64,000 nucleotides of DNA from Shewanella sp. SNU WT4 (GCF_006494715.1 NZ_CP041151.1:372001-436000); one strand, 5' to 3'. Counted from the stretch's first letter, positions 41,024-52,624 are shown. A program made the numbers and translations. The notes: generated by a model not told the origin, from the letters alone.

Positions 41024-42289
41024 GTGGTGGAAGTTTCCATGCTCGGCGCGCTGGTGGCGTTGCTTGTAGCTATTTTTCTTATTTTAAAAAAGGTGCCGCC
41101 TGCATACGGTATGATGCTGGGCGCATTGGTTGGCGGTATCGTCGGTGGCGTGTCATTAACTGAGACTGTGTCACTTATGATAGGTGGCGCGCAGGGCATA
41201 GTTACTGCTGTGCTTCGTATTCTGGCCGCAGGTGTATTAGCTGGCGTGCTGATTGAATCTGGCGCCGCGACTGCGATTGCCGAATCCATCATTAAAAAAA
41301 TCGGTGAAACCCGCGCCTTGTTCGCGCTGGCACTGGCAACCATGATCCTCACCGCTGTCGGCGTGTTTGTTGACGTCGCCGTTATTACTGTGGCACCTAT
41401 TGCTCTGGCTATTGCTCATCGCACTGATATTTCCAAAATGGCGATTTTGTTGGCCATGGTGGGTGGCGGTAAAGCCGGTAATGTCATGTCCCCTAATCCT
41501 AATTCTATCGCCGCTGCTGATGCCTTTAACGTGCCACTGACCAGTGTTATGGCTGCAGGTATTATCCCTGGGCTGTGCGGTATGTTATTTGCTTACTTCA
41601 TTGCCAAAAAACTGGTTAATAAAGGCAGCAAAGTAGAAGCCCATGAACTGGTTAGCGTTGATACTCATCTGTTACCAAGCTTTGGCGCTGCCATTGTTGC
41701 TCCTCTTGTTGCCATAACCTTACTGTCGTTAAGACCTATCGCAGGTATCGCCATTGATCCTCTGCTGGCACTGCCTTTAGGTGGTTTAGCTGGCGCCATA
41801 GCGATGAAGCGCTATAAAGAAATCAACCGATTTGCCATCTCTGGCCTGAGCCGTATGGCACCTGTGGCCGTCATGCTGCTAGGTACTGGTACTTTGGCGG
41901 GCATTATTGCTAACTCTGGCCTTAAGTCAGGTCTTATTGATGGCCTTACCGCTTCAGGCTTGCCTTCTTATTTACTGGCTCCGATATCAGGCGCCATGAT
42001 GTCACTGGCAACAGCGTCGACCACAGCAGGCACCGCCGTTGCTTCTAGCGTATTTAGTCAAACCATTCTTGAGCTGGGCGTTCCTGCGCTGGCCGGTGCT
42101 GCCATGATCCACGCCGGTGCCACAGTGTTTGACCATATGCCACACGGCAGCTTCTTCCATGCCACAGGCGGTTCAGTGAATATGCAAATGAGTGAACGAC
42201 TGAAACTGATCCCTTATGAAACCGCGGTTGGTCTGATGATTGCCTTCGTATCCACCATGATGTTCGGCGTGTTCGGATTCACTTTCTAA
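41024..42289 (+). CDS. GntP-family permease, probable glycerate transporter
   Basis: The 421-residue inner-membrane protein has about 12 hydrophobic segments and GntP-family motifs (GGGKAGNVMSPNPN, residues 146-159; STTAGTAVASS; HAGATVFDHMPHGSFFHATGG). The GTG at 41024 follows GGAG at 41012-41015. That GGAG lies in the right arm of an inverted repeat (40992-41015). Glycerate as substrate is inferred from the adjoining glycerate kinase and CdaR; GntP relatives also carry gluconate. Confidence 0.88.
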   Translation: MVEVSMLGALVALLVAIFLILKKVPPAYGMMLGALVGGIVGGVSLTETVSLMIGGAQGIVTAVLRILAAGVLAGVLIESGAATAIAESIIKKIGETRALFALALATMILTAVGVFVDVAVITVAPIALAIAHRTDISKMAILLAMVGGGKAGNVMSPNPNSIAAADAFNVPLTSVMAAGIIPGLCGMLFAYFIAKKLVNKGSKVEAHELVSVDTHLLPSFGAAIVAPLVAITLLSLRPIAGIAIDPLLALPLGGLAGAIAMKRYKEINRFAISGLSRMAPVAVMLLGTGTLAGIIANSGLKSGLIDGLTASGLPSYLLAPISGAMMSLATASTTAGTAVASSVFSQTILELGVPALAGAAMIHAGATVFDHMPHGSFFHATGGSVNMQMSERLKLIPYETAVGLMIAFVSTMMFGVFGFTF

Positions 42290-42300
42290 GGTAATAAATA

Positions 42301-43443
42301 ATGAAAATTGTAATTGCTCCTGATTCTTACAAAGAAAGCCTGACCGCGATGGAAGTGGCTCAAGCCATTGAGAATGGTTTTAAAAAAGTTATGCCTGATG
42401 CGCAGTACATCAAGTTGCCTATGGCTGATGGTGGTGAAGGCACAGTGCAGTCGCTGATTGATGCCACTGGCGGTGAATTGTTCAACTGCAAGGTTACTGG
42501 TCCACTTGGTACTCCAGTTGATGCTTTCTTTGGTATCACAGGTGAGCAGGGCGGTAAGCAGACTGCCATTATTGAAATGGCTGCGGCCTCGGGTCTGCAT
42601 CTGGTGCCAAGCGCCCAGCGCAACCCGCTGATCACTACCACCTTTGGTACTGGCGAGCTGATTAAAGCGGCGCTGGACAAAGGTGTGTCTCACATCATTA
42701 TCGGTATTGGCGGCAGCGCCACCAATGATGGCGGCATAGGTATGGCGCAGGCTCTCGGTATCAGCCTGACTGATGCTGCTGGCACAGAGCTCGGCTTTGG
42801 CGGCGGAGAGCTAGCAAAACTTGCGAGCATTAATATAGCGAAGCTCGACCCACGTTTGGCTGAAGTCACTATTGAAGTTGCTTGTGATGTTGATAACCCA
42901 CTGTGTGGCCCTAAAGGTGCGTCGCAAGTGTTTGGACCGCAAAAAGGTGCAACGCCAGACATGGTGGCAGAGCTTGATAGCAATCTTGGCCACTATGCCG
43001 AGGTGATTGCTAAGCAGCTTGATGTTGAAGTGAATCATGTGGCAGGGGCGGGCGCCGCGGGTGGTATGGGCGCTGCATTAATTGGTTTACTTAAGGCCAA
43101 TCTGCGCCCAGGCATTGAAATCGTGATGGACGCCGTCAACTTGAAAGCCCATTTGCAAGACGCAGATCTCGTCATCACAGGTGAGGGTCGCATCGATAGT
43201 CAAACCATTCACGGTAAGACACCCATTGGCGTAGCACGTTGTGCCAAGCAATTTAATCTGCCTGTTATTGGTATTTCAGGCTGTTTGAGCCAAGACTGCG
43301 CCGTAGTGCACGACCATGGCATAGACGCTGTGTTTGCCGTGGTATCTCGCTCGGTATCGCTGGAAGAGGCGCTCAAAGAAGCAGAATTTAACGTTGAATT
43401 GACTGCCCGTAATGTCGCGGCTGTATATCAGTTCAAGTGCTGA
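42301..43443 (+). CDS. garK: Glycerate 2-kinase (GarK/GlxK family)
   Basis: The enzyme phosphorylates glycerate to 2-phosphoglycerate. The 380-residue protein has the family start MKIVIAPDSYKESLTA, the segment LPMADGGEGT, and IIGIGGSATNDGG-like and GAGAAGGMGAAL motifs. It follows the permease by 11 bases. Its product is the substrate of the enolase coded next. Confidence 0.93.
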   Translation: MKIVIAPDSYKESLTAMEVAQAIENGFKKVMPDAQYIKLPMADGGEGTVQSLIDATGGELFNCKVTGPLGTPVDAFFGITGEQGGKQTAIIEMAAASGLHLVPSAQRNPLITTTFGTGELIKAALDKGVSHIIIGIGGSATNDGGIGMAQALGISLTDAAGTELGFGGGELAKLASINIAKLDPRLAEVTIEVACDVDNPLCGPKGASQVFGPQKGATPDMVAELDSNLGHYAEVIAKQLDVEVNHVAGAGAAGGMGAALIGLLKANLRPGIEIVMDAVNLKAHLQDADLVITGEGRIDSQTIHGKTPIGVARCAKQFNLPVIGISGCLSQDCAVVHDHGIDAVFAVVSRSVSLEEALKEAEFNVELTARNVAAVYQFKC

Positions 43444-43483
43444 GACCTAAGCTAGTCTCAGAACCAACAAATTTCATATTTAA

Positions 43484-44797
<1,314 letters not shown>

Positions 44798-44921
44798 TAG
44801 CCCTGACTACTAAGCCTAAGGGTTTGAGCGAGTCTGATTAAAAGATTGCCCAAACCCCATCAGGCTTAAACATTGGCAAGCAGTGCCACATGACACAGAC
44901 ATCAGAAATTTGGAAATCAAT

Positions 44922-46361
44922 ATGTTTCGTAGAACCAAGATAGTAACCACCTTAGGCCCAGCAACGGATAAAGATGATAATCTCAAGCGCATTATTGCCG
45001 CAGGTGCCAACGTAGTGCGTCTGAACTTTTCTCACGGCTCAGCAGAAGATCATCTAGCCCGCGCTGAAAAGGTTCGAGAAATCGCCAAGTTACTCAACAA
45101 AAATGTGGCAATTTTGGGTGACTTGCAAGGCCCTAAAATCCGCGTGTCTACTTTTAAAGATGATCAGAAAATCAAACTGAATATCGATGATAGCTTTACC
45201 TTAGATGCCGAAATGGCCAAAGGTGAAGGCAATCAAGTTGCCGTAGGTATCGATTACAAATCACTGCCACAAGACGTAATCGTTGGCGATATCCTGATGC
45301 TGGATGACGGCCGCGTGCAGTTGCAAGTATCAGCCATTGATGGCGCTAAAATTCATACTAAAGTGACTGTTGCAGGCGTGCTGTCTAACAACAAAGGCAT
45401 CAACAAGAAAGGCGGTGGTCTGTCTGCTGCGGCTCTGACCGATAAAGATAAAGCCGACATAATCACAGCCGCTAAAATCGGTGTGGATTATCTGGCGGTA
45501 TCTTTCCCGCGCTCTGGTGCCGATATTGAATACGCTCGCCAATTGGCGACAGAAGCCGGTTGTAATGCCTTAATCGTTGCTAAGGTTGAGCGCGCTGAGA
45601 CAGTGCAATGCGAAGCGGCTATGGATGATATTATCCACGCCAGTGACGTTATCATGGTAGCTCGCGGCGATTTGGGGGTTGAGATTGGTGATGCTGCGCT
45701 GGTTGCTGTGCAAAAGAGCCTTATCCGTCGCAGTCGTCAATTGAATAAAGTCGTGATCACTGCCACTCAGATGATGGAGTCAATGATCACAAGCCCAATG
45801 CCAACTCGCGCCGAAGTCATGGATGTGGCTAATGCCGTGCTAGATGGTACTGATGCTGTGATGCTATCGGCTGAAACTGCTGCGGGTGATTTCCCAGAAG
45901 AAACAGTAAAAGCCATGGCCAGTGTATGTCTTGGTGCAGAAGAGCACCCAAGCATTCAGTTGTCAGGCCATCGCCTGAACATTCGCTCAAGCTCTACAGA
46001 AGAGACCATTGCGCTGTCGACCATGTATGCCGCTAACCATTTAGACGGTATCAAGGCGATTGTTGCCCTGACTGAATCAGGACGCACTGCTAAGCTGATG
46101 TCGCGCATTAACTCTAATCTGCCGATTTTTGCCTTGTCTCGTCAGCAGGACGTACTCAATAAAATGGCGCTGTACCGCGGTGTTATGCCAATTGCTTTTG
46201 ATACCCAAAGCTGCGGAGCAGACAATATCGCCACTAGCGCCCTGAATATGCTCAAGCAAACCGGTCATTTGCAAGCTGGTGATTTAGTACTGCTTACCCA
46301 TGGCGATGCTATGGATGTGGTTGGTAGCACTAACACACTCAAGACTCTGATAGTAGCCTAA
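44922..46361 (+). CDS. pyk: Pyruvate kinase (PykA-like)
   Basis: It converts phosphoenolpyruvate and ADP to pyruvate and ATP. The ATG at 44922 ([16 protein letters not shown]) is preferred over 44883 because it fits the family N-terminus and gives 479 residues. Conserved segments are [26 protein letters not shown] and ATQMMESM. It is the last gene of the glycerate cassette, 124 bases after eno, and is followed by a terminator. Confidence 0.93.
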   Translation: MFRRTKIVTTLGPATDKDDNLKRIIAAGANVVRLNFSHGSAEDHLARAEKVREIAKLLNKNVAILGDLQGPKIRVSTFKDDQKIKLNIDDSFTLDAEMAKGEGNQVAVGIDYKSLPQDVIVGDILMLDDGRVQLQVSAIDGAKIHTKVTVAGVLSNNKGINKKGGGLSAAALTDKDKADIITAAKIGVDYLAVSFPRSGADIEYARQLATEAGCNALIVAKVERAETVQCEAAMDDIIHASDVIMVARGDLGVEIGDAALVAVQKSLIRRSRQLNKVVITATQMMESMITSPMPTRAEVMDVANAVLDGTDAVMLSAETAAGDFPEETVKAMASVCLGAEEHPSIQLSGHRLNIRSSSTEETIALSTMYAANHLDGIKAIVALTESGRTAKLMSRINSNLPIFALSRQQDVLNKMALYRGVMPIAFDTQSCGADNIATSALNMLKQTGHLQAGDLVLLTHGDAMDVVGSTNTLKTLIVA

Positions 46362-46397
46362 ACTAAGGGCTCATGGAGCCTAGCGCCGAACAAACAA

Positions 46398-46424
46398 AAG
46401 CCGTAGCCTTGCTGCGGCTTTTTC
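46398..46424 (+). terminator. Terminator after the glycerate cassette
   Basis: The stem AAGCCGTAG (46398-46406) / CTGCGGCTT (46412-46420), with one G-T pair, is followed by TTT. It lies about 37 bases after the pyk stop. Confidence 0.82.
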
Positions 46425-46580
46425 GTTTACCGGCTTGAATCTAGCTTCTGCTAAAAAAGGTAAAATTTATTAGCTAAGATTTTTTCATCTATAAATTCAT
46501 AAACTTTCACTATAAGCCTTGGCTGCTACACTTGGTAAAGGACGAATTTTAGGTTTGAGTTATGAAGGCAGGATGCACTT

Positions 46581-47480
46581 ATGGATGAACTTGAAACTGT
46601 GCTGATAGTTGATGATATTAAAATGAATCAACTCATTATGAGCCAGTGTTTAAAAGGGTTATACCATGTAAGAGTGGCGCATAGCGGCCATGATTGCATT
46701 CGGCTAGCGAATATTGACCCGCAGCCCGATCTTATTTTGTTAGACGTGGTTATGCCTGAGTTCGATGGTTATCAAGTATGTCGCCATTTAAAAGATGATC
46801 CCAATACCTCAAAAATCCCCATCATATTTGTCACAGGTAAAGATACCGATGATGACGAGCAATACGGCTTAGAGTTAGGCGCCGTTGATTATATTACTAA
46901 ACCTATTCGCCCAGCGATTGTAAAAGTTCGCGTATCCACTCATATCCAGCTTAAAAAACAGCGAGATACCTTGCAGTACTTAGCGCTGCACGATGCGTTA
47001 ACCGGCCTTTTTAATCGCTATTTTTTAGAAGAATGCGCGCTGCAACGCATTGCTCGTTTTAAGCGCCATGATGAACCTTTATCTGTCGTTATGTTTGATG
47101 TGGATAACTTTAAAGCCATTAACGACACCTACGGCCACGACATGGGCGACTTGGTGCTTAAAAGTATTGCTGAATTATTGCGTAAATTAACCCGTAAGGA
47201 AGATGTAGTCGCCCGCATTGGTGGAGAAGAGTTTGTGATTTTAATGGATTGTTCGTTAGAAGTAGCGGCCACCAAAACTGAAAAAATCAGGCTAGCTTTA
47301 GCTGAGTCATATCCCGGCGCTTTATTAGTGACGGCCAGTTTTGGGGTAGCAACTGCGACTAAAGAGCTAATGGTGTTTGCCGACTTACTTAAAAAAGCTG
47401 ACTTGGCTGTGTATCAAGCGAAAGCTAATGGTAAAAATCAGGTGGTTTGCGCAGATGACGCCGCATCGACGGCTAAGTAA
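46581..47480 (+). CDS. Receiver-GGDEF diguanylate cyclase
   Basis: The 299-residue protein joins a response-regulator receiver (Asp11, Asp12, phosphoacceptor Asp55, Lys108 in TKP) to a GGDEF domain. The active site is GGEEF (214-218), and a product-inhibition motif RKED (RxxD, 205-208) lies 5 residues before it, so c-di-GMP synthesis with feedback control is expected. An NMT1-like lipoprotein and a hybrid kinase follow with 11-base gaps, which suggests the kinase is its partner. Confidence 0.92.
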   Translation: MDELETVLIVDDIKMNQLIMSQCLKGLYHVRVAHSGHDCIRLANIDPQPDLILLDVVMPEFDGYQVCRHLKDDPNTSKIPIIFVTGKDTDDDEQYGLELGAVDYITKPIRPAIVKVRVSTHIQLKKQRDTLQYLALHDALTGLFNRYFLEECALQRIARFKRHDEPLSVVMFDVDNFKAINDTYGHDMGDLVLKSIAELLRKLTRKEDVVARIGGEEFVILMDCSLEVAATKTEKIRLALAESYPGALLVTASFGVATATKELMVFADLLKKADLAVYQAKANGKNQVVCADDAASTAK

Positions 47481-47491
47481 AGGAATACGGA

Positions 47492-48424
47492 ATGCAAAAG
47501 CTATTATGGATATTGGTCTTTAGCTTGCTGGGATGCGGCGCTAAAGAGCCAGAAAAAGTCACTTTAGCCATTAATCCTTGGCCTGGGTACGAGTTACTGT
47601 ATCTCGCCCATGAAAAAGGTTTTTTGCGCGGCGAAAACTTGCAGATAGAGTTGATGGAAGTGATGAGCTTAGCCGATAGTCAGCGCGCTTATTTAATGGG
47701 GAATGCCGAAGGTTTTGCCAGTACCATGATAGAAGCTACGCAAGTGGCCTCTCTTGGCGGCGAGCCGGTGCAAGTGGTGTTATTAACCAATTACTCCAGT
47801 GGCGGCGATGTGGTTTTGGGGCAAGCTGGGATCACTTCAATGAAGGATTTGAAAGGTAAGTTAGTCGGCTGCGAGGTCGGGGTGCTTGGCATCTATATTT
47901 TAAGTCGCGCGCTGGCGCTACACGGCATGTCGCTCGCTGATGTTAATGTTATCAATGTCGAGCAAGCTGATAGCTTTGACATGATGAATGCCGGCAAAAT
48001 TGATGCGGTAGTCACTTATGCGCCTTTCATGAGTAAAACCATGAATATTGATGGCGTGCACCCGCTGTTTAGTAGTCTAGAGGTGCCCGGTGAAATTATC
48101 GATGTCGTGTCGTTTTCGCAAGCTAGCATCAAGAATCATCCCGATTTAGTACCATTGCTTAAGAGTGCGTGGGAAAAATCCTTAGCACAACTGGAACAAT
48201 ACCCAGAACAATCCATGGCGATTATGGCAAAACGCGAAGGCGTGAGCGTTCAAGATTATGCGGAATCATTAAAATTATTGACCTTATTACCCTTGGCAGA
48301 ACAGCAAAAAATTAAACAGAACAAGCAGCAGCTCAAGGCTATGGGCAAGGCCTTATGTCAGGCGCTCAACAACATAGGCTCAATAGAATCTGACTGTAAG
48401 CATATGGACAATATTTTTAACTAG
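47492..48424 (+). CDS. NMT1/THI5-like substrate-binding lipoprotein
   Basis: The 310-residue protein resembles periplasmic binding proteins for thiamine precursors, taurine or sulfonates (TLAINPWPGYELLYLAHEKGF start; DAVVTYAP). A lipobox (SLLGC, Cys15) predicts membrane anchoring. No ABC permease or ATPase gene is near; the neighbours are a diguanylate cyclase and a sensor kinase. A role as a ligand-binding input to the kinase is therefore more likely than transport. The ligand is unknown. Confidence 0.88.
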   Translation: MQKLLWILVFSLLGCGAKEPEKVTLAINPWPGYELLYLAHEKGFLRGENLQIELMEVMSLADSQRAYLMGNAEGFASTMIEATQVASLGGEPVQVVLLTNYSSGGDVVLGQAGITSMKDLKGKLVGCEVGVLGIYILSRALALHGMSLADVNVINVEQADSFDMMNAGKIDAVVTYAPFMSKTMNIDGVHPLFSSLEVPGEIIDVVSFSQASIKNHPDLVPLLKSAWEKSLAQLEQYPEQSMAIMAKREGVSVQDYAESLKLLTLLPLAEQQKIKQNKQQLKAMGKALCQALNNIGSIESDCKHMDNIFN

Positions 48425-48435
48425 GATAGTAATCA

Positions 48436-51400
48436 ATGACTGAGATGCTGGCGATTCGACCAAGGCGCAATATTGTCTACAAGTTGAACTTACCCACTAT
48501 TATCTGTGCGATTTGCGTCAGTATTATTATTTCGATTTTATATCTTACGGATATGAAACAACGTATTCGCAGCCAAGTGGCGCATGAGTTAACTGACTTA
48601 ATTAGTACGTTAAACTTAACTTTGGAAGCCAATCCTTCGGTCACCAATATGCAGCAGGTGGTAGCAACCTTAGCCTCGAAAGATCATATCAATCGACTCA
48701 GCTTGATTGACCCTAAAACCCATCGAATTCTGGCCGATAACCACTTACGCTATGTGGGCGAAGAATTTAAATTACCGTTGGCCGTTAAGGATATTTCCTA
48801 CAACCCAAGTATCGGATTACAACAGTTTTCGGATGTAGACCTGATGCAGATAGATCATCTTGAGCAGTATTTATTACTGCATTTGATATCACCCACAGAG
48901 CAGCGTCTACGCCCTTATGTTGTGTATGTAGATTATGATCTGCATGAGTTACAGGCGCTATATAGCGGTTTATTGCTGACCTTTATCATGATCCAACTGT
49001 TTGGTTTTGCCCTATTGCTTGGGGTGAATTTATACATACAGCAAAAAGTTGTCATTCGGCCAATAACCTCTATTCGTCAGCAAATTATTGATAACCATGG
49101 CACTGCCGCCATCAAGTTTTCGAGCAATGATGAATTTGAATCTTTAGTAAATGGGTATAACGAGGTAATAGGTAAGCGTTTACAGCAAGAATTAGAGTTA
49201 GAAAGCTCGCGGCGCTATATCGATAATATTGCCAAAGTACTGCCTATTCAGATGGCCTATATAGATCAATATTTTCATGTGAGATTCATTAACGCCAATT
49301 ATCTACAGTGGCTTGAATCTGAATTAGATCAAGTGCTTGGCCAGCAGTTAAGCGAAGTGTTATCGCCCTATGAGCATGGACTCATTAGTGCCTATTTTAC
49401 TAAGGCGATGGCCGGCGACATTGAAACTTTTGAGTTTGAATGTTTCTCTAAGCGCTTGCAGCGTAAAGAGTATTTTCAGGCGAGTTTAATTCCCGATATA
49501 GATAAACAAGACGCAGTGTGTGGCGTGATTATCTGTATCGAAAATTTAAGCAACATTAAGCTCAACGAGATCAAAATTGAGCGTTATGCCCAAGAGTTAG
49601 AATTTAATAACTGGGCATTATCCGATGCTACCGAAAAGGCCGAAGCCGCCACACGGGCTAAATCTGATTTCTTGGCGTGTATGAGCCATGAAATTCGCAC
49701 CCCCATGAATGGCGTCACAGGTATTTTAGCCATTTTGTCTGAAAGCGAGCTCAATGAGCAGCAGCGCCACTATGTCGCGCTTGCCACCAATAGCGCTGAC
49801 TCCTTGTTATTGCTAATTAACGACATTTTGGATTTTTCTAAAATCGAGTCAGGCAGGTTTGATATTGAGCATATCGCTTTTGATTTTGTGAGCCTGCTAG
49901 ATGGTGTATTGCAGTCGATGTCGCTTAAGGCTGAAGATAAACACATTAAGCTAATTTATGACATAGGTCAGTTACGGGTGCGCTGGATGGAGGGCGATCC
50001 TAATCGCATTCGGCAAGTGCTAACCAATATCATAGGCAACGCCATTAAATTCACTGAAGCGGGCTGGGTTGAAGTCTATGTGACCACGGCAGTGCTCGAC
50101 GACGGTAAATTGCAGCTATTAGTCAGTATCGAAGACACAGGCATAGGCATTAGCGAGCAAGTGCAAGCTACACTGTTCTCACCTTTTACTCAGGCAGATA
50201 GCACCACGACCCGCCATTTTGGTGGCACAGGTTTAGGCTTATCCATTGCTAAGCGACTATGCGAGCTTATGGGCGGCAGCATTAGTCTTGAAAGCTTACA
50301 AGGGGTGGGCAGTTGCTTCAAAATTCAGTTAGAGCTTGGCGTGCAGGCCAAGCCGCAAGGCATCTGGCCACCGCAACTACAAGGTAAAACCATTCACTTC
50401 TTTGGTCATATTAGTGATGAAGAGCGCTTACTGGTGGATTTGTTTGAGACTTGGGGCGCTGACATTAAGATGGCCGCCTTGCCACCAAACCTTAAGCAAG
50501 TGGCGCATGACGATAATACCTTAGCTATTTTCTATTACAGTCATCGCGCTGATAATCAATTACACGACTTGATAACTACTTTTGCCGCGCCTTTACCTGC
50601 GAACTCGCCGCCGGTGGTGATTGCCATTACGCATCAGCAGCGAGTGCTACTTAAAAATATTGATGACTCCTATTTAACCTTAACGCGGCCGTTATCGTTA
50701 ATGCTGCTACTGAATGTTATTGGGCTTGGTAATAATCAAACTCGTAACTACATGATAAATGATGATTTCTATAGTAATGGCACCCACCTTTTATTGGTCG
50801 AAGACAATAAAATTAATCAAATCGTCGCGACTGGCATGCTGCAAAAATTTGGGATTAGCGTGGATTATTGCAATAACGGTGTTGAGGCATTAGTTCATTT
50901 AAGTTCACCTGATTGCCCGGATTACCCCGCGATTTTAATGGATTGCCTCATGCCAGAAATGGATGGCTATCAAACCACGCGCGCCATCAGGGCAGGGCAA
51001 GTGGGCGAAAGATGGCTGCATATTCCAATTATCGCCATTACCGCCAATGCCATGAAGGGCGATAAAGAGCACTGCTTGGAAGCGGGCATGAATGATTACC
51101 TGTCTAAACCTTTGCAAGAAAGCGAAATTTCTTTGGTATTAAGTCGTTGGCTAATGCAGATTGAAGCCAATAGCGTAATAGATATTAATCCAGATAAGGC
51201 GCTGCCTATGAATAGTCAATTGCCACCGCCATTAAGTGCGGTGGCGGGAGTGAAATCCGCGGGCGAAGTGTTTAATAGCGCCGCTGCCTTAAGGACTATG
51301 TCGGGCGACAAGCAATTGCTGGCTGAAGTGTTAGCTATGTTCGTATTAGAGATGCAAGAGTATGAAGATACCGTTGGCCGCAGTATTGAGCATTGTGATT

Positions 51401-51603
51401 TTACGGAGCTGCGCAATTGCACTCATACCATCAAAGGTGTGGCGGCGAATCTTGCCATGCCGGTGTTATCTGAGTTGGCCAAACAAGTTGAATTGGCGGC
51501 TAAGCATGAAGATCAATCCTTAGTCGATGTGCTTGGGCCGGAATTACTGCAGCAAATGCGCTGCTGTATTGATGTCGCTCGCACCTATGATTTAGCGGGC
51601 TAG
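48436..51603 (+). CDS. Hybrid sensor histidine kinase with receiver and HPt domains
   Basis: The 1055-residue inner-membrane protein has a membrane segment (about 21-37), a periplasmic domain (about 40-175), a second segment (about 177-200), a HAMP-like linker, a PAS domain (about 260-380), and HisKA with His418 (FLACMSHEIRTPMNG). HATPase motifs follow (NAIKF, DTGIGIS, GGTGLGLSIA), then a receiver with Asp836 (ILMDCLMPEMDG) and a C-terminal HPt domain with His997 (NCTHTIKG). This is a full phosphorelay likely feeding the receiver-GGDEF protein two genes upstream. Confidence 0.93.
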   Translation: MTEMLAIRPRRNIVYKLNLPTIICAICVSIIISILYLTDMKQRIRSQVAHELTDLISTLNLTLEANPSVTNMQQVVATLASKDHINRLSLIDPKTHRILADNHLRYVGEEFKLPLAVKDISYNPSIGLQQFSDVDLMQIDHLEQYLLLHLISPTEQRLRPYVVYVDYDLHELQALYSGLLLTFIMIQLFGFALLLGVNLYIQQKVVIRPITSIRQQIIDNHGTAAIKFSSNDEFESLVNGYNEVIGKRLQQELELESSRRYIDNIAKVLPIQMAYIDQYFHVRFINANYLQWLESELDQVLGQQLSEVLSPYEHGLISAYFTKAMAGDIETFEFECFSKRLQRKEYFQASLIPDIDKQDAVCGVIICIENLSNIKLNEIKIERYAQELEFNNWALSDATEKAEAATRAKSDFLACMSHEIRTPMNGVTGILAILSESELNEQQRHYVALATNSADSLLLLINDILDFSKIESGRFDIEHIAFDFVSLLDGVLQSMSLKAEDKHIKLIYDIGQLRVRWMEGDPNRIRQVLTNIIGNAIKFTEAGWVEVYVTTAVLDDGKLQLLVSIEDTGIGISEQVQATLFSPFTQADSTTTRHFGGTGLGLSIAKRLCELMGGSISLESLQGVGSCFKIQLELGVQAKPQGIWPPQLQGKTIHFFGHISDEERLLVDLFETWGADIKMAALPPNLKQVAHDDNTLAIFYYSHRADNQLHDLITTFAAPLPANSPPVVIAITHQQRVLLKNIDDSYLTLTRPLSLMLLLNVIGLGNNQTRNYMINDDFYSNGTHLLLVEDNKINQIVATGMLQKFGISVDYCNNGVEALVHLSSPDCPDYPAILMDCLMPEMDGYQTTRAIRAGQVGERWLHIPIIAITANAMKGDKEHCLEAGMNDYLSKPLQESEISLVLSRWLMQIEANSVIDINPDKALPMNSQLPPPLSAVAGVKSAGEVFNSAAALRTMSGDKQLLAEVLAMFVLEMQEYEDTVGRSIEHCDFTELRNCTHTIKGVAANLAMPVLSELAKQVELAAKHEDQSLVDVLGPELLQQMRCCIDVARTYDLAG

Positions 51604-51747
51604 TAGGCAAAGGCTACAATCTGATTTTTGCTGGCAATTAATCCATGATATTTTACGCTAAATATTTGCCTCAGTAGGGCTGCGGTGCGCGATGAGTTGC
51701 ATTGCACCTGTGATTACTCGAGGCTGGGTTAATAAAGGATATAAATA

Positions 51748-52281
51748 ATGACGGCAGCAAAAATCGGTATCGTGACAGTCAGCGATCGCGCGAGCGCGGG
51801 TATCTACGAAGATTTATCTGGCAAGGCGATTATTGACGTGCTCAATGAATACCTGACATCAGCATGGGAGCCTGTGTATGAGGTTATCCCAGATGAGCAG
51901 GATGTGATTGAAGCCACACTGAAAAAGATGGCCGATGAATGTGGTTGCAGTTTAATTGTGACTACTGGCGGCACGGGTCCTGCCAAGCGCGACGTTACCC
52001 CAGAAGCCACTGAAGCAGTGTGCGATCGCATGATGCCAGGCTTTGGCGAGTTAATGCGCGCCGAGTCGTTAAAGTTTGTACCTACCGCCATTTTATCGCG
52101 CCAAACTGCAGGTTTACGCGGTGATACCTTGATAGTTAACTTGCCAGGTAAGCCTAAGTCGATTCGTGAATGTTTGGACGCTGTATTCCCAGCTATTCCT
52201 TACTGCATCGACTTAATGGAAGGACCATTTCTTGAGTGCAATGAAGACGTGATTAAGCCGTTCCGACCTAAAGCTAAATAA
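51748..52281 (+). CDS. mogA: Molybdopterin adenylyltransferase MogA
   Basis: MogA adenylylates molybdopterin before molybdenum insertion. The 177-residue protein has the MoCF motifs VTVSDRASAG, TTGGTGPAKRDVTPEAT and LPGKPKSIRECL. It appears monocistronic. A 30-bp palindrome follows the stop and may end transcription. Confidence 0.93.
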   Translation: MTAAKIGIVTVSDRASAGIYEDLSGKAIIDVLNEYLTSAWEPVYEVIPDEQDVIEATLKKMADECGCSLIVTTGGTGPAKRDVTPEATEAVCDRMMPGFGELMRAESLKFVPTAILSRQTAGLRGDTLIVNLPGKPKSIRECLDAVFPAIPYCIDLMEGPFLECNEDVIKPFRPKAK

Positions 52282-52294
52282 GCACCTGCAAGCT

Positions 52295-52328
52295 CAACCA
52301 CACCGGCATATGCCGGTGTGGTTGTTTA
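52295..52328. terminator. Palindromic terminator between mogA and a small membrane gene
   Basis: The arms CAACCACACCGGCAT (52295-52309) and ATGCCGGTGTGGTTG (52310-52324) form a perfect 30-bp palindrome. It is followed by TTTAT on the plus strand and preceded by GAGCTTGC, with no T run for the minus strand. It lies between the convergent genes. Confidence 0.65.
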
Positions 52329-52335
52329 TGGGCCA

Positions 52336-52518
52336 TTAACAGCAATGCCGGTTGGCCAGTTTCCAGGCGGCGAAGCCTGTCAGTAACACCAAACTGGGTA
52401 TGGCAATCAAGTGTGCAAAAATACTCGGCAATATATTGAAGTGTAACCACAACAATAAGCTCCAACTGATTACCATAAAGCCGATAGCGGTAAGCATGGT
52501 TGCGATTGGCGATGTCAT
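52336..52518 (-). CDS. Small two-segment membrane protein, unknown function
   Basis: This 60-residue frame has a GAGGC ribosome binding site 7 bases before its ATG. It is very hydrophobic, with segments at about residues 8-25 and 31-53, and has few charged residues. It is flanked by a terminator palindrome and lies divergent from the GlxA-type regulator. I do not recognise a family. It could be a real small membrane protein; the start signal and hydrophobic pattern support that. Confidence 0.55.
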   Translation of the reverse strand: MTSPIATMLTAIGFMVISWSLLLWLHFNILPSIFAHLIAIPSLVLLTGFAAWKLANRHCC

Positions 52519-52624
52519 AGATTTAGCCTCGATATTGTTAACTGATATTCAGTATAAAGACTGGACAAATGGTTAGTGAGAGTCATTATTGACAATATTG
52601 GGGTCATAAGTGACAGGTTCGGCG

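Noticed and set aside
41002..43038. Minus-strand frames opposite the permease and glycerate kinase genes
   Set aside because: They mirror codon bias of strong plus-strand genes and lack ribosome binding sites or known motifs.
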